64,000 nucleotides of DNA, from assembly GCF_914767665.1 (NCBI RefSeq), contig NC_059502.1, positions 16,182,001 through 16,246,000 of the forward strand, written 5' to 3'. Position 1 is the first letter of the stretch. Each line of letters starts with the position of its first letter. Below are positions 47,595-58,344 of the stretch, piece by piece. Source of the DNA: Harmonia axyridis. Its lineage: Eukaryota; Arthropoda; Insecta; Coleoptera; Coccinellidae. Below the pieces are notes generated by a model. That model was not told where the DNA came from and did not search any database. It saw nothing but the letters and a program-made list of their open reading frames with translations. Made by a program: the position numbers and the translations under genes.

Positions 47595-49330
47595 AAATGC
47601 CAAAAGTGGTGGAGTTGAAACTATCGGAAGGCAGTGTATTCACTATTTTGCGTAAACATTTGTGTCTGAAAAAGCTTTACTCAGAAACGATGTTTGTAGC
47701 TGTTTAAGAGGAATAAAAAGGATTTTTTGCATCGAAATGTGACAGTGGATGAAATACTTATATGAAATATGATTCAAAGTATTGTCCATCCCTGGCCACT
47801 ACATTCTCCCATCTTTCGGACAGCCTACGAATCCCGCGTTGAAAAAACTAGTCATCTTTTGAAGCAATCCACGAATCGATCCAATGTTTACTTCTTTATA
47901 AGACCGGAAGTGCGGGTCATCCAGGCCGAGTGCCATTTATTGAAACAAGTGATATTCCAAGGAAGCAACGTCTGGAGAATACGGCGGGTGGGGTATGACC
48001 TTCCAACGTTTCCAAGTATGTCTTGAACACTTTCGCAAGATGGGGACGAGCATTGTCATGCAGTAAACTCACTTCATCATGTCTCTCGTTGATTTACGGC
48101 CGTTTGTCTTTGATGCTCGGATCGAACGCATTAATTACGTTCGATAACGATTGCCTTCGATTGTTTCACTACGCAGAACATACCCAATACTGAACATGAC
48201 CTTGGAACCATAAATATCCGGTTTGGCCGTCGATGTGGAAGCATGGCCGGGATATCCCCATGATTTTCTGCGCTTGGGATTATCGTAATAAACCCATTTT
48301 CCGTCTTCAGTAACAATGCGAAGCTGAAATCCCTTCCGTAATTGCCTTGAAAGCAGCTGTTCACGAGCAAATGAACGCCGATCAGTATCTCTCTGCTTCA
48401 ACATGTACGACACTCAATTTCCTTGTTTCTGAATCATTCCCATGACTTTCAGTCGTTTAGAAATGGCTTGTGGCGTCACTCCCACTGGTCCTGCCAATTC
48501 CTGTTGCGTTTGACACGAGTCTTGATCAAGTAATGCCTCCAATTCTGCATATTCGAAAACCTTATCTCTTCCACCGCCATGCTGGTCTTCGACATCAAAA
48601 CCACCTTTCTTGAAGCGTTGGAACCACTCTCGGCACGTTCTTTTGCTAATAGCAACATTGGTATTTGGGAGCATTCGATGAGCCTCAGCCGCAGATGTCT
48701 TCATATTGAAGCAGAAAATTAAAACATCCCGCAAATGACGAGAATTTGGCTCGTAAACTGACATGTTCAATCGAGAATAACTTTATGATGCATACACAAA
48801 TCGACTAATATTTCGATGGCTTTATGTTTACAAATATCTAAGCTTATTGCGTGACATCTACTATCTATTAATTTTGACTGCCACTTACCGCTACAGACAT
48901 CTAATGCTAAAAGGCGGAAGCAAAGTTGTACACCTAATAGATTCATCTCTACACTGATGAGTCAAAGGGAAAGTCAGATGAGTGAAAAGCTACCAAAATC
49001 TCAAATATCTGCTGGCAAGATTATCGCATCCGTATTTACGGACGTGTACGGTATAATGTTCATTGCCTATATCTGGATAAAGGTGGAACACTACTCTTTG
49101 AATAGTAAATAACGTTTTTGGGTAATTCTTGAATCGATTGAGTGCAGAAATGAAGAAAAAACATCTACACAGGCATAAGAAAAAAGTATTTTTCACCAAA
49201 ATGCCCCTTGTCAAAAATAGATGGAAGGCATGGTCGAATTGAACGAATTGCACTTTCAACGACTCGACCACCCAGCATATTCTCCGGATATGGCCCCTTT
49301 GATTTCTGACTTCCAAGGATGTAACTATAG
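47595..49330 (+). pseudogene. Older mariner relic, split by a younger mariner
   Basis: Left piece 47595-47762: LKLSEGSVFTILRKHLCLKK, then IKRIF and VDEI, matching the region up to the first Asp (normally MDETW). Right piece 48935-49330: IHLYTDESKGKSDE, ISAGKIIASVFTDVYGIMFI, a decayed KKSIFHQNAPCQK in which the second Asp is now Asn, and LDHPAYSPDMAP with the third Asp. The two pieces join in protein order once 47763-48934 is removed. Stops and frameshifts are frequent, so it is older than the inserted copy. The 154-codon frame on the opposite strand (48990-49454) is its shadow. Confidence 0.85.
47763..48934 (-). pseudogene. Mauritiana-type mariner, nearly full length, nested
   Basis: Read leftwards from the 5' TIR (GGTGTACAACTTTGCTTCCG, ending at 48934 beside TA). 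The transposase starts near 48770: EPNSRHLRDVLIFCFNMKTS, ISKRTCREWFQRFKKGGFDV, QTQQELAGPVGVTPQAIS. It continues in other frames with RIVTEDGKWVYYDNPKRRK (first Asp, about 48310), STAKPDIYGSKVMFSI, INERHDEVSLLHDNARP (second Asp, about 48055), PHPPYSPDVASLE (third Asp, about 47985), and the end GQYFES near 47775. The catalytic Asp codons all remain. Frameshifts near 48415, 48160 and 47900 break it. The 3' TIR is not visible. Confidence 0.9.
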
Positions 49331-50094
49331 CATGCACCGAACTGCAAAAGACGAAAACTGGTGTTTTTCGAATGAGTAACCTAGGAATTTCAATACTGGG
49401 ACTCATCCATAGACTAACATAATATTGGATGCAATTTTTAAGAATAATATTCAATTTTTTTCGCCTAGAAAAGTATTCCTAAAACTTCGCTAGAAAGAAC
49501 TCTACTGAAATTTAATTTGCTGTTCTCAGTATCTCAAAGGAAGGAATGTATTCTCGTATTCATTAAAAAAAATCACTCGAATTCCAGGTGAATAATTCAA
49601 GACAGGAAATAGTGAATTAAAGAGCTCTCTGAGAACGTACAGAGGTGGAAATTTTCCCACAGGTCGTTTTTGAAATCGTAAAGCCAGGGGCAGGCGAGAG
49701 AATCACTCTCTCATTGTATTGCGAACGATCGTTTCCAGAGTAAAAAATATCTTTGAATCATTGTTTCCGTTCCAGCAGTTATTTGAAGTCAGTAGCGCCG
49801 CGTCGAAATCGTATAATAGAACGCTTCGAGCTCGCTTTCGCTTTCTCGCTTCTACTGAATAAACAGTCAAAAAATATAGAAGAGCTTCATGCTGTTTGAA
49901 ATTTGCTCCATTGTTATATTGCTTCTATTGGGTTTGGTATGGGTATCAAATAGAAGTGAGCGAATGTAATGTATACAGTGTGGTCCAGATTTTAGTTCGA
50001 TAACTTTGGCGTCGGATAGAACAACTCTATTCATGAAAAAAAGTTCATATATCCTAACAAGCTTCGTTTTAGAGATAAAGGGTGTTGAAGTTTG
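49331..50094. other. Intergenic stretch with element ends
   Basis: TA plus CAGAGGTGGAAATTTTC at 49640 is matched in inverse at 50241-50257 before TA, which may mark a separate 618 bp element. At 49976 CAGTGTGGTCCAGATTTTAG after TA looks like another element start. 49790-49870 is a CG-rich pocket with TCGCTTTCGCTTTCTCGC. No gene seen. Confidence 0.45.
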
Positions 50095-50960
50095 AAAAAA
50101 AAATCAAATTTTTACTCAAAACTCTAATATTATTACATTCATTGATTCAATTTTTAGGTATTGAAATCTAGATAACGTAATGTTTCGAACTAAGTGTCTT
50201 TCGCCAAAATCAACCAGTGGCGTAGATATTGAATCCTATTGAAAATTTCCACCTCTGTATTATTTTTTTGCGAAAATTATTAAAGTTCTGAAATCAACAG
50301 AGCTTCACTAGAAAAAAGATCAAATGTTTTTCCATAAAATGTACCGTTTTCGAAATGATCGAGTATAAAGCCAATACTTTTCACGAAAATCTAAAAAATT
50401 AATTTTTCGTATTTTCCTATCATTAATGTATGAAAGTACAAAAAATTATTATAACTCGTTCAGATGGAACTTTAGAAAAAACATTTGTCAGAAACTCAAA
50501 CAATAAAAAATGTTTGTGAATGTTTTTTTTGCTTCAGTGTCTCATGCATGTTTTTTTCTGAAATGTTCAATTTAATGCTTTCCTAAAGCACTACTTCAAT
50601 TCATCTACTTTTATTTATCACTAATGGGAAAATTCAAAATGAGAAAATTCGAAAAATTAATAATTGTAGATTTTTTTAGTTAGTGGTTAGTCTTTGCTTT
50701 GTACTTGATTATCTCGAAAACTGTACATTCTATGGAGAAAATTCTGAATAAGTTTTTCCTAGGAATCCCTGTTGATTTTTCCGAAGAATTCAAGAATTCA
50801 ATTTCAATTGGAAAATATCATCGCAACCCTATATCTAGGTCACTGGACGATTTTTGCAGAAGTATTTATTATATTATCTAGACTTCAATACCTGAAAATT
50901 AAATGAATGAATGTGATAATACTATAGTTTCAAGTAAAAAATTTAATTTTATTTGTAGTA
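50095..50960. repeat. Diverged fold-back, arms of about 340 bp
   Basis: 50095-50440 aligns with the reverse complement of 50620-50960. Shared landmarks: TTTTTACT(C/T)(A/G)AAACT, AGGTATTGAA(A/G)TCTAGATAA, ATC(A/G)(A/T)CCAGTG(G/A)C(G/C)TAGATAT, AA(A/T)GTAC(C/A)GTTTTCGA and ATTAATTTTTCG. Similarity is clearly lower than in the fold-back at 20238-21180, so this is older. The frame 50699-50881 is part of the arm. No transposase. Confidence 0.75.
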
Positions 50961-53348
50961 TGAGAAATGTTATGGAAACGGTGATACATAACTATGTAAT
51001 GAGTCTCATGAATTATGGAAAGGTTGTGCGTCGGTCTTCTTCGTTGCCTCTGTTGGCATTACCGTTCCCATTGTTATTGATACATTTCCGTGTTACCTGA
51101 AATAGATGCGCTTATATATGTTGTCCAGAAGGGCTTAGAATGATATTCATATTTATGGGAACCATGGAAGCGGTCGGAATTATAATAAAACAATAAATAA
51201 GCCTTACAGAAGCTCAGCATAAATATGTTTTATGTTTGCGTGCAGTCTACCCATAACATCAATAGTTTTTTTTATTTCATTTGTGAAATTACCATCGTAA
51301 TAACTAGGCGTTGGAAATCTAGAAGTCCATTTGTTTTCATTAATTATGGAAAACTATCCAGAATCTATTACGATAATTCGTTCTCCTAGTGTTTGGAAGT
51401 TGGAGATAAAGGAAAATTATGACATCGTGGTTAACGTATGTGGGTAGGACAAAATATGATTTGATACTAGACGTTTCTCGCTAACCGGAATTATAACTTG
51501 TAATTTAAAAATCCGATCCATCAGTTTTGAAGGCTGGGAATAAATATATTTGAAACATTCGATGGTTTATTAGATAGTTTATTTCAAATAAGATTTTGAT
51601 ATTTTAATTTCTTGTTCAAAATATATGAATAAGGTGTGAATTAATATGACAGTTGATCGAATTACATTAGATTAGATGGATCTTTATTTGGAATAAAAAT
51701 TACAAATAGTGTCGACAGTAATAAATATAAAATTTCAGGGTGTTAACAAGGTAACAATATACAAACAAACACAATAAACAAAAAAAACGATCATTAGATA
51801 TCACATATATCAACATTGGTAGACAAAATCACGAGTCGTCTTTTCGAGTGATTTCATCACGTCAAATGTCAATCTTTGAAGAAAACACGAGGAAATTTTG
51901 CAGCGAAATTTTCTCTAGAATGATATTCTTTGAGAGACCAAGTTTCAAACGTACGAACAAAACTGATCTTGGCTAAAACTGAACGATACATATTTCTTGT
52001 ATCAACCACACGTTTTAAAAACGCCTGGTTCCCCTGAGTCACCCTGTATTAAGGGTGTATGATTCGATGAATAGATTAAGTGAATACTTCTGTTTCAGAC
52101 ATCTTATTGTGACTATATCCTTTTAAAGTTAGGTGCATTCGGCATGATTTCAGTTATTTCTTTTTATTTCATACTTTGCCTTTGTGTCCCGCAATAAAAG
52201 CTGTTGGAATTTCTATCTTTCTTGGATTTAATTCCCAAAACGAGACATGCCTTATCGCCCGAAATAAAACGTGGAATTTTTTTTTGCAGCTTAAATCTGT
52301 AAACACGTTGATTTAACTGCATTTGTTTAAGAATATTGCCGTCGTAATTTTCATTTCGTAGAATACACCAGCCTCTGGCGTCGTTTTATAAGGTGAAAGC
52401 GTCCGCATGAAATTCAAATTGGCGCCTAAAACACTTCTGCACTGCAAATAGTTAGGAGGAAAAAGCATTGTACATATCTTCCGGAGACAAGGATAAAATT
52501 CCAATTTGCATAACTTTCCGATTTGGAAATTCTGTAAGTTCATGCGGTTGTAGAAGAGCGACAAAAGTGAAGTAATTTAATTAAATGCCGTTGCCATGAT
52601 GTCAGTTCCATTCATAAGGATTTGTTCTCAACCAACATTAAGATCAATTCGGATTTGATATTTTTTTTTCTACCCCATGAAAAAAGTGTCTTTTTAATTC
52701 ATTATTTTAAATGGAAGAGATAAATCCAATATTCCTCTCCCTCTAATTTTTCTTTGAAACCTGATCTGGATTCATTCATTTTTATAATTACGAATGATTC
52801 AATTCAAAAACAAAGCTTCAGAAGGTCTGAAATTTCAGACACTTCACCCAAACTTGGAATATGATCTTTTTATAATTAGAGATTTTCCTGCAAATTTCTT
52901 CTACAAGAAAACTGTTGTTCGGCGAATCAGCACCTTTGGCGCACATTTTTGTTTATAACAGGATATTTTCTCCAAGGAAAAATTGCTTTCATCAAATCTG
53001 TCGTACACTCTCCTTCCAAATACACCCAAATGATTGTAATATTTCCATAATCAGCACCTCAACCTAATGACTCGAAGCAATAATCATACAACACTAGGGG
53101 ATATTGCTCAAACCAAGGTGAAAGCAAATCGTTTTCATGGAAGAAAATGACCTATCTGATTATTTTTCAATTTGTCTTTTTTTTCAAGTTTATTCCATTC
53201 ACTGAAATTCCTCATGCAGAAATAAAGAGAATTCTTTCTAAGTCTTAATTATATTCTTATCGAATGCTTTCAAAGGCGTTTCAATCCCGAGGGACTGCCT
53301 GGTGCGTCGGTATATTTTATTTGTTACTTACTTTGACTTGCTTTTATA
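50961..53348. other. Intergenic stretch, no gene seen
   Basis: About 2.4 kb AT-rich. A GTCACCCTGTATTAAGGGTGTA motif at about 52037-52058 resembles abutting element ends. The frame 52313-52564 (83 codons, minus) is unrecognised. Confidence 0.45.
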
Positions 53349-54019
53349 CAGGGTGGCCATTTGAAAACGAAACAGACGAGATTACATACGAAATAAAGTT
53401 TTTCGATAGAAATGCTCGGACAGGTCGATTTCTGTTTCGAGGGGGACAACTTAAGATGTAGGTTACGGACGCATAGCGCTTCAACCCTTGCTACTACAAC
53501 CCTCACCCCCAAATTTTGAATAGGGAAGATGGGGAGAGTGATACCTCATTTGAAAGGTATTTTTATACTGATTTCAGCACAGTAATTGTTTTTTCATTTT
53601 ATGCATTAGTTCTCGAAATATTCTTAACTAAGTATCATTTAGATAAACATGTTAATAGGAAGTATGTTTTGGAATTAGTGTCAAAGTTTCAAGAAACCGG
53701 GTCCGTGGCTAATAAAAAACGAAACATGGAACTAACTTACGCATGAATATTTCGAGAACTAATGCATAAAATGAAAAAACAATTACTGTGCTGAAATCAG
53801 TATAAAAATACCTTTAAATTGAGGTATCACTCACCTCATCTTCCCTATTCAAAAATTGGGGGTGAGGGTTGTAGCAGCAAGAGTTGAAGCGCTATGCGTC
53901 CGTAACCTACATCTTAAGTTGTCCCCCTCGAAACAGAAATCGACCTGTCCGAGCATTTTTATCGAAAAACTTTATTTCGTCTGTAATCTCGTCTGTTTCG
54001 TTTTCAAATGACCACCCTG
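53349..54019. mobile_element. Fold-back MITE carrying a transposase scrap in its loop
   Basis: TA-flanked (53347-53348, 54020-54021), 671 bp, with ends CAGGGTGGCCATTTGAAAAC and the near inverse. The arms are about 53349-53645 and 53745-54019. The loop (about 53645-53745) encodes in the plus direction HVNRKYVLELVSKFQETGSV followed by ANKKR. This matches the first helix-turn-helix linker (KFxETGSVxNKKR) of DUF4817-type mariner-like transposases. It looks like an internal deletion product of a long-TIR autonomous element, with only some 35 transposase codons left. Confidence 0.85.
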
Positions 54020-54171
54020 TATATTTCATAATTTGTCTGATTATGTTTAACATCAGCGAATATTCGTTTATATTCTTTTCACTTCGACTCTATATATTTG
54101 GGGGTTGTAACACATTCTTAAATATTCGACTGTATTCGTTAACATATTTACATTCAAGGGTGATACATGTA

Positions 54172-54216
54172 CAGGGTGTCCCAAATTTGATGCTCACTGA
54201 AAGCATCTCGAGAAGT
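54172..54216 (+). repeat. Terminal fragment of the 'CAGGGTGTCCCAAAT' repeat family, best preserved
   Basis: TA at 54170-54171, then CAGGGTGTCCCAAATTTGAT and GCTCACTGAAAGCATCTCGA. Sister ends lie at 7251, 12260 and 34645. The inner sequence after about 54216 is not shared, so the family's interior is unknown from this window. Confidence 0.7.
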
Positions 54217-55337
54217 ATCGCAGTTTTCTAATCGCAGATTTGTCGAAAAGCATTTTGTTATCAGTTTCCGTTTCGAAGATCATTGAATGTATTTATTATA
54301 AATTTCAATCGCTTGCAGTCTTGAATCAAAAGTACTTTGTCATGTGAAAGGAATTCGATATTTTCCATTCAATCATTTCGTTGATTTATTTCGTTAAAAA
54401 CTAATAGGTATTGTGCCCTAGAACATTTATAATAATGAAAAATTCAATAATTGCGAATGAGAATTTGCGGAAATAATAATGTTTGGCGTTGAACTTTGGT
54501 CCACACCTTTTATAATCAACGATCTATATGCAACTAACGCATAACGTTCAATCAAATCCTGGACAGGGCTGAAACGGAAATGAATGCTTCATATATTATT
54601 ATTGAAGCTTTTAATTAGACCAATAATTTAATCCGAATATAGTGATATGTTGGCGAAGTGGCTTCAGAGTTTGACGTACGAAATTTTTGCGAGTGATTTT
54701 ACGTGGCCCGATATTTATGGATCGTGAATAAAATAGATGTATACCAGGCATTTTCAACCTGTCCACGATATACGGCGATGCCGAATTCCGCCAATTTTAC
54801 CCCGGTTTTCCACCATTCATTTTGACAGGTATAATCCCCCCATTCATCAAATCTCAGTTACCCGATCAAGTCCAGTAATGAAAATTCTATGAATATTGTG
54901 GAGTTTTATGCATTGGGCTTGGAGACTCCACTCATGAAATAACCATTAAAAGTTATGGTCTATTTGATCGTTTTTAGCGTCTGAAAAAATAAATGACCGG
55001 AACTGCACTCGGTTGAATTAAATTAATATTTAGTTTTGCGCGCTTGTTACAGGAGAATAGCGAATTATCATTTTATCAAATTGTCCCTATTTCTTTTTAA
55101 GGATCCGAACACTTCATTAGGGAAAGTGCTCTCCTTTCAAACCAGCTGAATTTTTGATGTTTTAGTCATTGCAAACAAAAAGCTCCATAAAAAAATGTTT
55201 TTCTATAGGCTAGTTTTGATGCTAGAGGCGTTATACAATGCAAAAAGTTATCTTGAACAATCATCTCTACTCTGAGTCACCAAGATGTGAACAGTCATTA
55301 ATATGTTCGTTGGTTTTATTACATTTGGTCAATTATA
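54217..55337. other. Intergenic stretch, no gene seen
   Basis: 54650-54850 is somewhat GC-richer with scattered CG, and has no recognised frame. The rest is AT-rich with no repeat match noticed. Confidence 0.45.
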
Positions 55338-56250
55338 CAGTGTGTCTCACCTACTCTCAATTTTTTTGAGTTCAATTATTGGAAAATGGTTACAAATCGC
55401 CTTGGCGATCTACAATCAAAAATGTTTATGATTTATATTTTACAGCTTATTCTACATCACATTCGAAATAATGAACGGACAGTTCTTTTCAAAGAAAGTG
55501 AAAGTTATATTAGAAATGTTTGTTTAGCTGTATGGTTCTTGTCTATGGTTTGACAGTTGAGAATGTCAAACTAGGCGGACGTTTCTGTTCGGTAAGGTTT
55601 TGCGATTCATCATGTATCGTTCAACGCTAGAACAACGCTTTCGAATTGTGGAACTTTACTTTGAAAAGAAGGAATCTGTTTGCAAAGTTCACAGAGCACT
55701 TCTTCTATTTGACAGTCAACATAACAAGATGAAGAAATGTGTTTATCGAAGGAATATTGCTGCTGTAGCGTTATATAGTTTTGAAGAAGACGTTTGAAGA
55801 AGAACTGTTGAAACGTCACCGTTCTCAACTTGTTGGCCTTTGTCTGTCGACTACGTGCTAAACAGCTTTGGTTCCAACAAGACTTGTCATACAGTACGCT
55901 CAACTATCAATTCATTGCAAAATCAATTTGGTGACAACTTTATTTCCAGTCCAAGTGGTCTTGTTAACTGGCCTCATAGTTTGTGCGACTCAAAACCTCT
56001 CAATTACTTTTTGTGTGATCATTGGTTTGAGCTGACAAACCAGCAACTCGTGAAGCATTGTAAGCCCATATTCATGTCACCATTGACGACATACATTTGG
56101 AAAACACCCATTTCAATATCAATTTCACATTTTGTGATAAAACCCATATTCATTGCTCCGCCAAAGACTCTTCTCTGTACTCTTCTCAAATTCATTTCCG
56201 TTTCTTCAAGAAAACTGATCCAAAAACTTGGATATTTTGTAGCAGTGTAG
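55338..56250 (+). pseudogene. WPPRS-type mariner-like transposase, older relic
   Basis: A TA plus CAGTGTGTCTCACC start at 55338 may be the left end. The transposase begins MYRSTLEQRFRIVELYFEKK (55612). That gives the N-terminal helix-turn-helix, intact here but missing from the other three copies. The middle, with the first Asp, is deleted after about 55735. In the frame 55840-56250, FGSNKTCHTVRSTINSLQNQ stands where FQQDGATCHT is expected, so the second Asp is lost. NWPHSLCDSKPLNYFL holds the third Asp. A frameshift at about 56030 leads to ADKPATREAL-like text in another frame. It is distinct in sequence from the 14421/32990/37097 group. Confidence 0.8.
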
Positions 56251-56714
56251 ATAGACATGTGAGCGCGGGGGCCCCCCTCCCTTCTTGAAGGGCTGCCATA
56301 GATAGACGTAATGGCTTAGCTCTGTTGAACACTCATCCTGCAATTGATTGTCCTATTGACGATGTAATTATCCAATTTGCCAGGGAAGAATAGGCGCAGA
56401 GAATTAATCATTTAAGTAAGAGATCCAATATTGCAACTTTCTCATCATAATATAAGCATTGTCGTCTTGTATATTGCTATAATCAGTTTTGATGAAACTT
56501 TGTGAAATTTTACATGTGATTTGAATTATTTTTTATTGCGATAAAACTCTCAATATATTTTTAGCCTTCCCCCCTTGAGTTTTTTCTCTGTCAGTCACTG
56601 TCATATCGAAAGGAAAGTATAGTTCTATGTTTACATGATATTTTAAGATTATGTTAATTGAGTAAATAATTCGGTGTATGTGGACTTTGTCGAAAATAAA
56701 TAAATTAAAGTTAC
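56251..56714. other. Short intergenic stretch
   Basis: 56260-56290 is a G/C-run (GAGCGCGGGGGCCCC) that stands out in AT-rich DNA. No gene or repeat assigned. Confidence 0.4.
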
Positions 56715-57000
56715 TAGTTTTATTTCCAATTTCCATCCTGAGAAAAGTCATTGGAATATTGAAAAGTGAAAATTTATATTCGTTATTGGATCGAATCAAA
56801 TATTCACTTCTAAAATAAAAATAGTATAGACGATCCATTATAATTGGTGCCCCACGTTGGGCGCCAATTGTTATGGATTTTCAATATGGTTTCTAATTTT
56901 AGAATAAAAAAGTCAAAATTTATATTGGTTATCGATCGAATATCAAACTTCAAATTGAATATTCTATTCTAAAATTAAAAAATATAGATGATTCATAACA
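56715..57000 (-). mobile_element. Miniature LTR retrotransposon (TRIM-like): LTR, primer site, second LTR
   Basis: The right LTR (56869-57000, 132 bp) has TGTTATGG and ATTCATAACA ends, i.e. TG...CA with short inverted ends. On the minus strand it is followed after two bases by an 18-base primer-binding site (56849-56866) that is the exact complement of the 3' end of a tRNA-Lys with CCA (plus strand reads GCCCCACGTTGGGCGCCA). After six more bases a diverged direct copy of the LTR follows (about 56715-56842), sharing TATTCGTTATTGGATCGAAT-like text. There is no gag or pol, and no polypurine tract is evident. Confidence 0.75.
56849..56866 (-). promoter_or_regulatory. Primer-binding site for tRNA-Lys
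   Basis: The minus strand reads TGGCGCCCAACGTGGGGC, the known primer-binding site sequence for tRNA-Lys(CUU) in retroelements. It lies two bases inside the LTR end, where minus-strand DNA synthesis would start. Confidence 0.85.
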
Positions 57001-57514
57001 GTACGTATTTATCATCATGTCAGAATATTGGGGACAACTTCTCATCACTGGCAGATAGCATTCAAACCAGTCTTCAATACTATTTGTAATCACAATGTTA
57101 TATTGCAACAAACTGGATGAAATTTCATCAATCCAATATCCAATAAATTGGGAATTTCGTCAAAACTCATTGACGCGTTCCACTTTTTCATCGAATCATA
57201 TCCGTGACGTATTCATTTTTCATTTGATATCGGTTCATTTAGGAATTGAAACAAATGATGGCGGTGCCGATCGGGTCCCAAAGCCAATCTGGATCACGAA
57301 AGGCTCGGGCATTTCCATGAATGCCAGACGAGTGTGCATACATCTCTAAATGGTCGTTCCCAGGACCGCGACATGTCGATAAATCAGGGTTGCGTAAGCT
57401 ATAAATCGAGACATGTCTGGATATTCCCATCTAATTCAACCGAAATCTGATTGAAATGTTCCGAATTATACAGTAATATCTATAGCCCATTTTCGCTTCG
57501 TTTCATCGGTCTAT
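57001..57514. other. Intergenic stretch, no gene seen
   Basis: 57230-57430 is less AT-rich with overlapping frames on both strands (84 and 63 codons), none recognised. Confidence 0.4.
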
Positions 57515-57931
57515 TTGAAATTCAATATAATAATGTTTCCACATTATTACATCAATCACATTAATCATATTACTGTAATGATGTCTATTAACTGTTTGAA
57601 TACTGTTTGGAAAAGATTTGCAGTTATCTTCAAACTATATAAACAGAGTTTAATGATAACAAAGATGTTATTCATATTTTTGTCTAATTCTGTGGTTATT
57701 CCGTTCATTTTTTCACATCTTGTAGAACAAAATCGTGCGAGAATATATCAGTTTTCATGGTTATGTTTTATTATTATATGTTGGTACTCCGAACTTTCCG
57801 CCACGGCTTCATCTGTCAATTCATCAATTTGCCTTACAGAAATCAGTTCTGCCAACCAACATTTTTCAATGCAAAAATCACTAAATGATATGTATGGAAA
57901 TATTTCATTTATTTCAATAAAAATGCAATGA
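57515..57931 (+). CDS. Unrecognised 138-codon frame, possible membrane-protein exon or chance frame
   Basis: This is the longest open frame not explained by a transposon. The translation has hydrophobic stretches at about residues 50-68 (MLFIFLSNSVVIPFIFSHL) and 78-90 (FSWLCFIIICWYS), followed by a Ser/Thr-rich stretch (SELSATASSVNSSICLTEIS). The pattern is faintly reminiscent of insect chemoreceptor transmembrane regions, but I see no family signature and the first 45 residues look random. No promoter, neighbouring exon or repeat supports it. A chance frame in AT-rich DNA is at least as likely. Confidence 0.15.
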   Translation: MKFNIIMFPHYYINHINHITVMMSINCLNTVWKRFAVIFKLYKQSLMITKMLFIFLSNSVVIPFIFSHLVEQNRARIYQFSWLCFIIICWYSELSATASSVNSSICLTEISSANQHFSMQKSLNDMYGNISFISIKMQ

Positions 57932-57956
57932 ATTAGAGAATAGTATATTGTGCAAC

Positions 57957-58062
57957 AAGTGGGGAAAGTCCAACTTTTCTAGCGAGTGTGGAAGTTTGTG
58001 GCACGAGCCTGAAAGGCGAGTGCCGCAAACACACGAGCGAGAAAAGGACTTTCTCCACATAT
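57957..58062. repeat. Large imperfect hairpin with ACGAGC...GCGAGT core
   Basis: GTGGGGAAAGTCC (57959) pairs with GGACTTTCTCCAC (58043). The stem continues inward through TTTGTGGC/GCCGCAAA to a core ACGAGCCTGAAAGGCGAGT (58013-58031). Arms are about 45-50 bases. No coding content. It may be the end of a palindromic DNA element continuing to about 58335. Confidence 0.8.
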
Positions 58063-58344
58063 TACACACTATACTTTTCCTACAACTGCACAAATTTCAA
58101 TAATTTACGTAATGGACTTGATTCAAATCAAAATGGCCTTCGTTGACAGTATGTGCTAATTTATTGCGTTTCCATAGAAACGACTGAAAAGCTCAATTTC
58201 ATTGGTCTACCAAGCGAGGTGTGGGCAAAGTGCCGTGGGGAATAATATTTCCCACAGTATGTGCAATACATAGTTTTGAAATTGAGTAAGCTTTGAAGAA
58301 TACGCTACTTTCCATAGCAGTTGTAAGAAAAATAATGTATCATA
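58063..58344. other. Spacer between two hairpins
   Basis: Contains CTACAACTGCACAAATTTC (58079) and AGCAGTTGTAAGAAAAATA (58316), partly inverse to each other, so it could be the inside of one element with the hairpin at 57957. No gene. Confidence 0.35.

Noticed and set aside
48990..49454. 154-codon open frame on the minus strand
   Set aside because: The plus strand here is a mariner relic (SAGKIIAS, YSPDMAP motifs). The frame is its antisense shadow.
56849..56866. 3' end of a tRNA-Lys gene
   Set aside because: Only the last 18 bases including CCA are present, with no tRNA body upstream. CCA is not encoded in eukaryotic tRNA genes, so this is a retroelement primer-binding site on the other strand.
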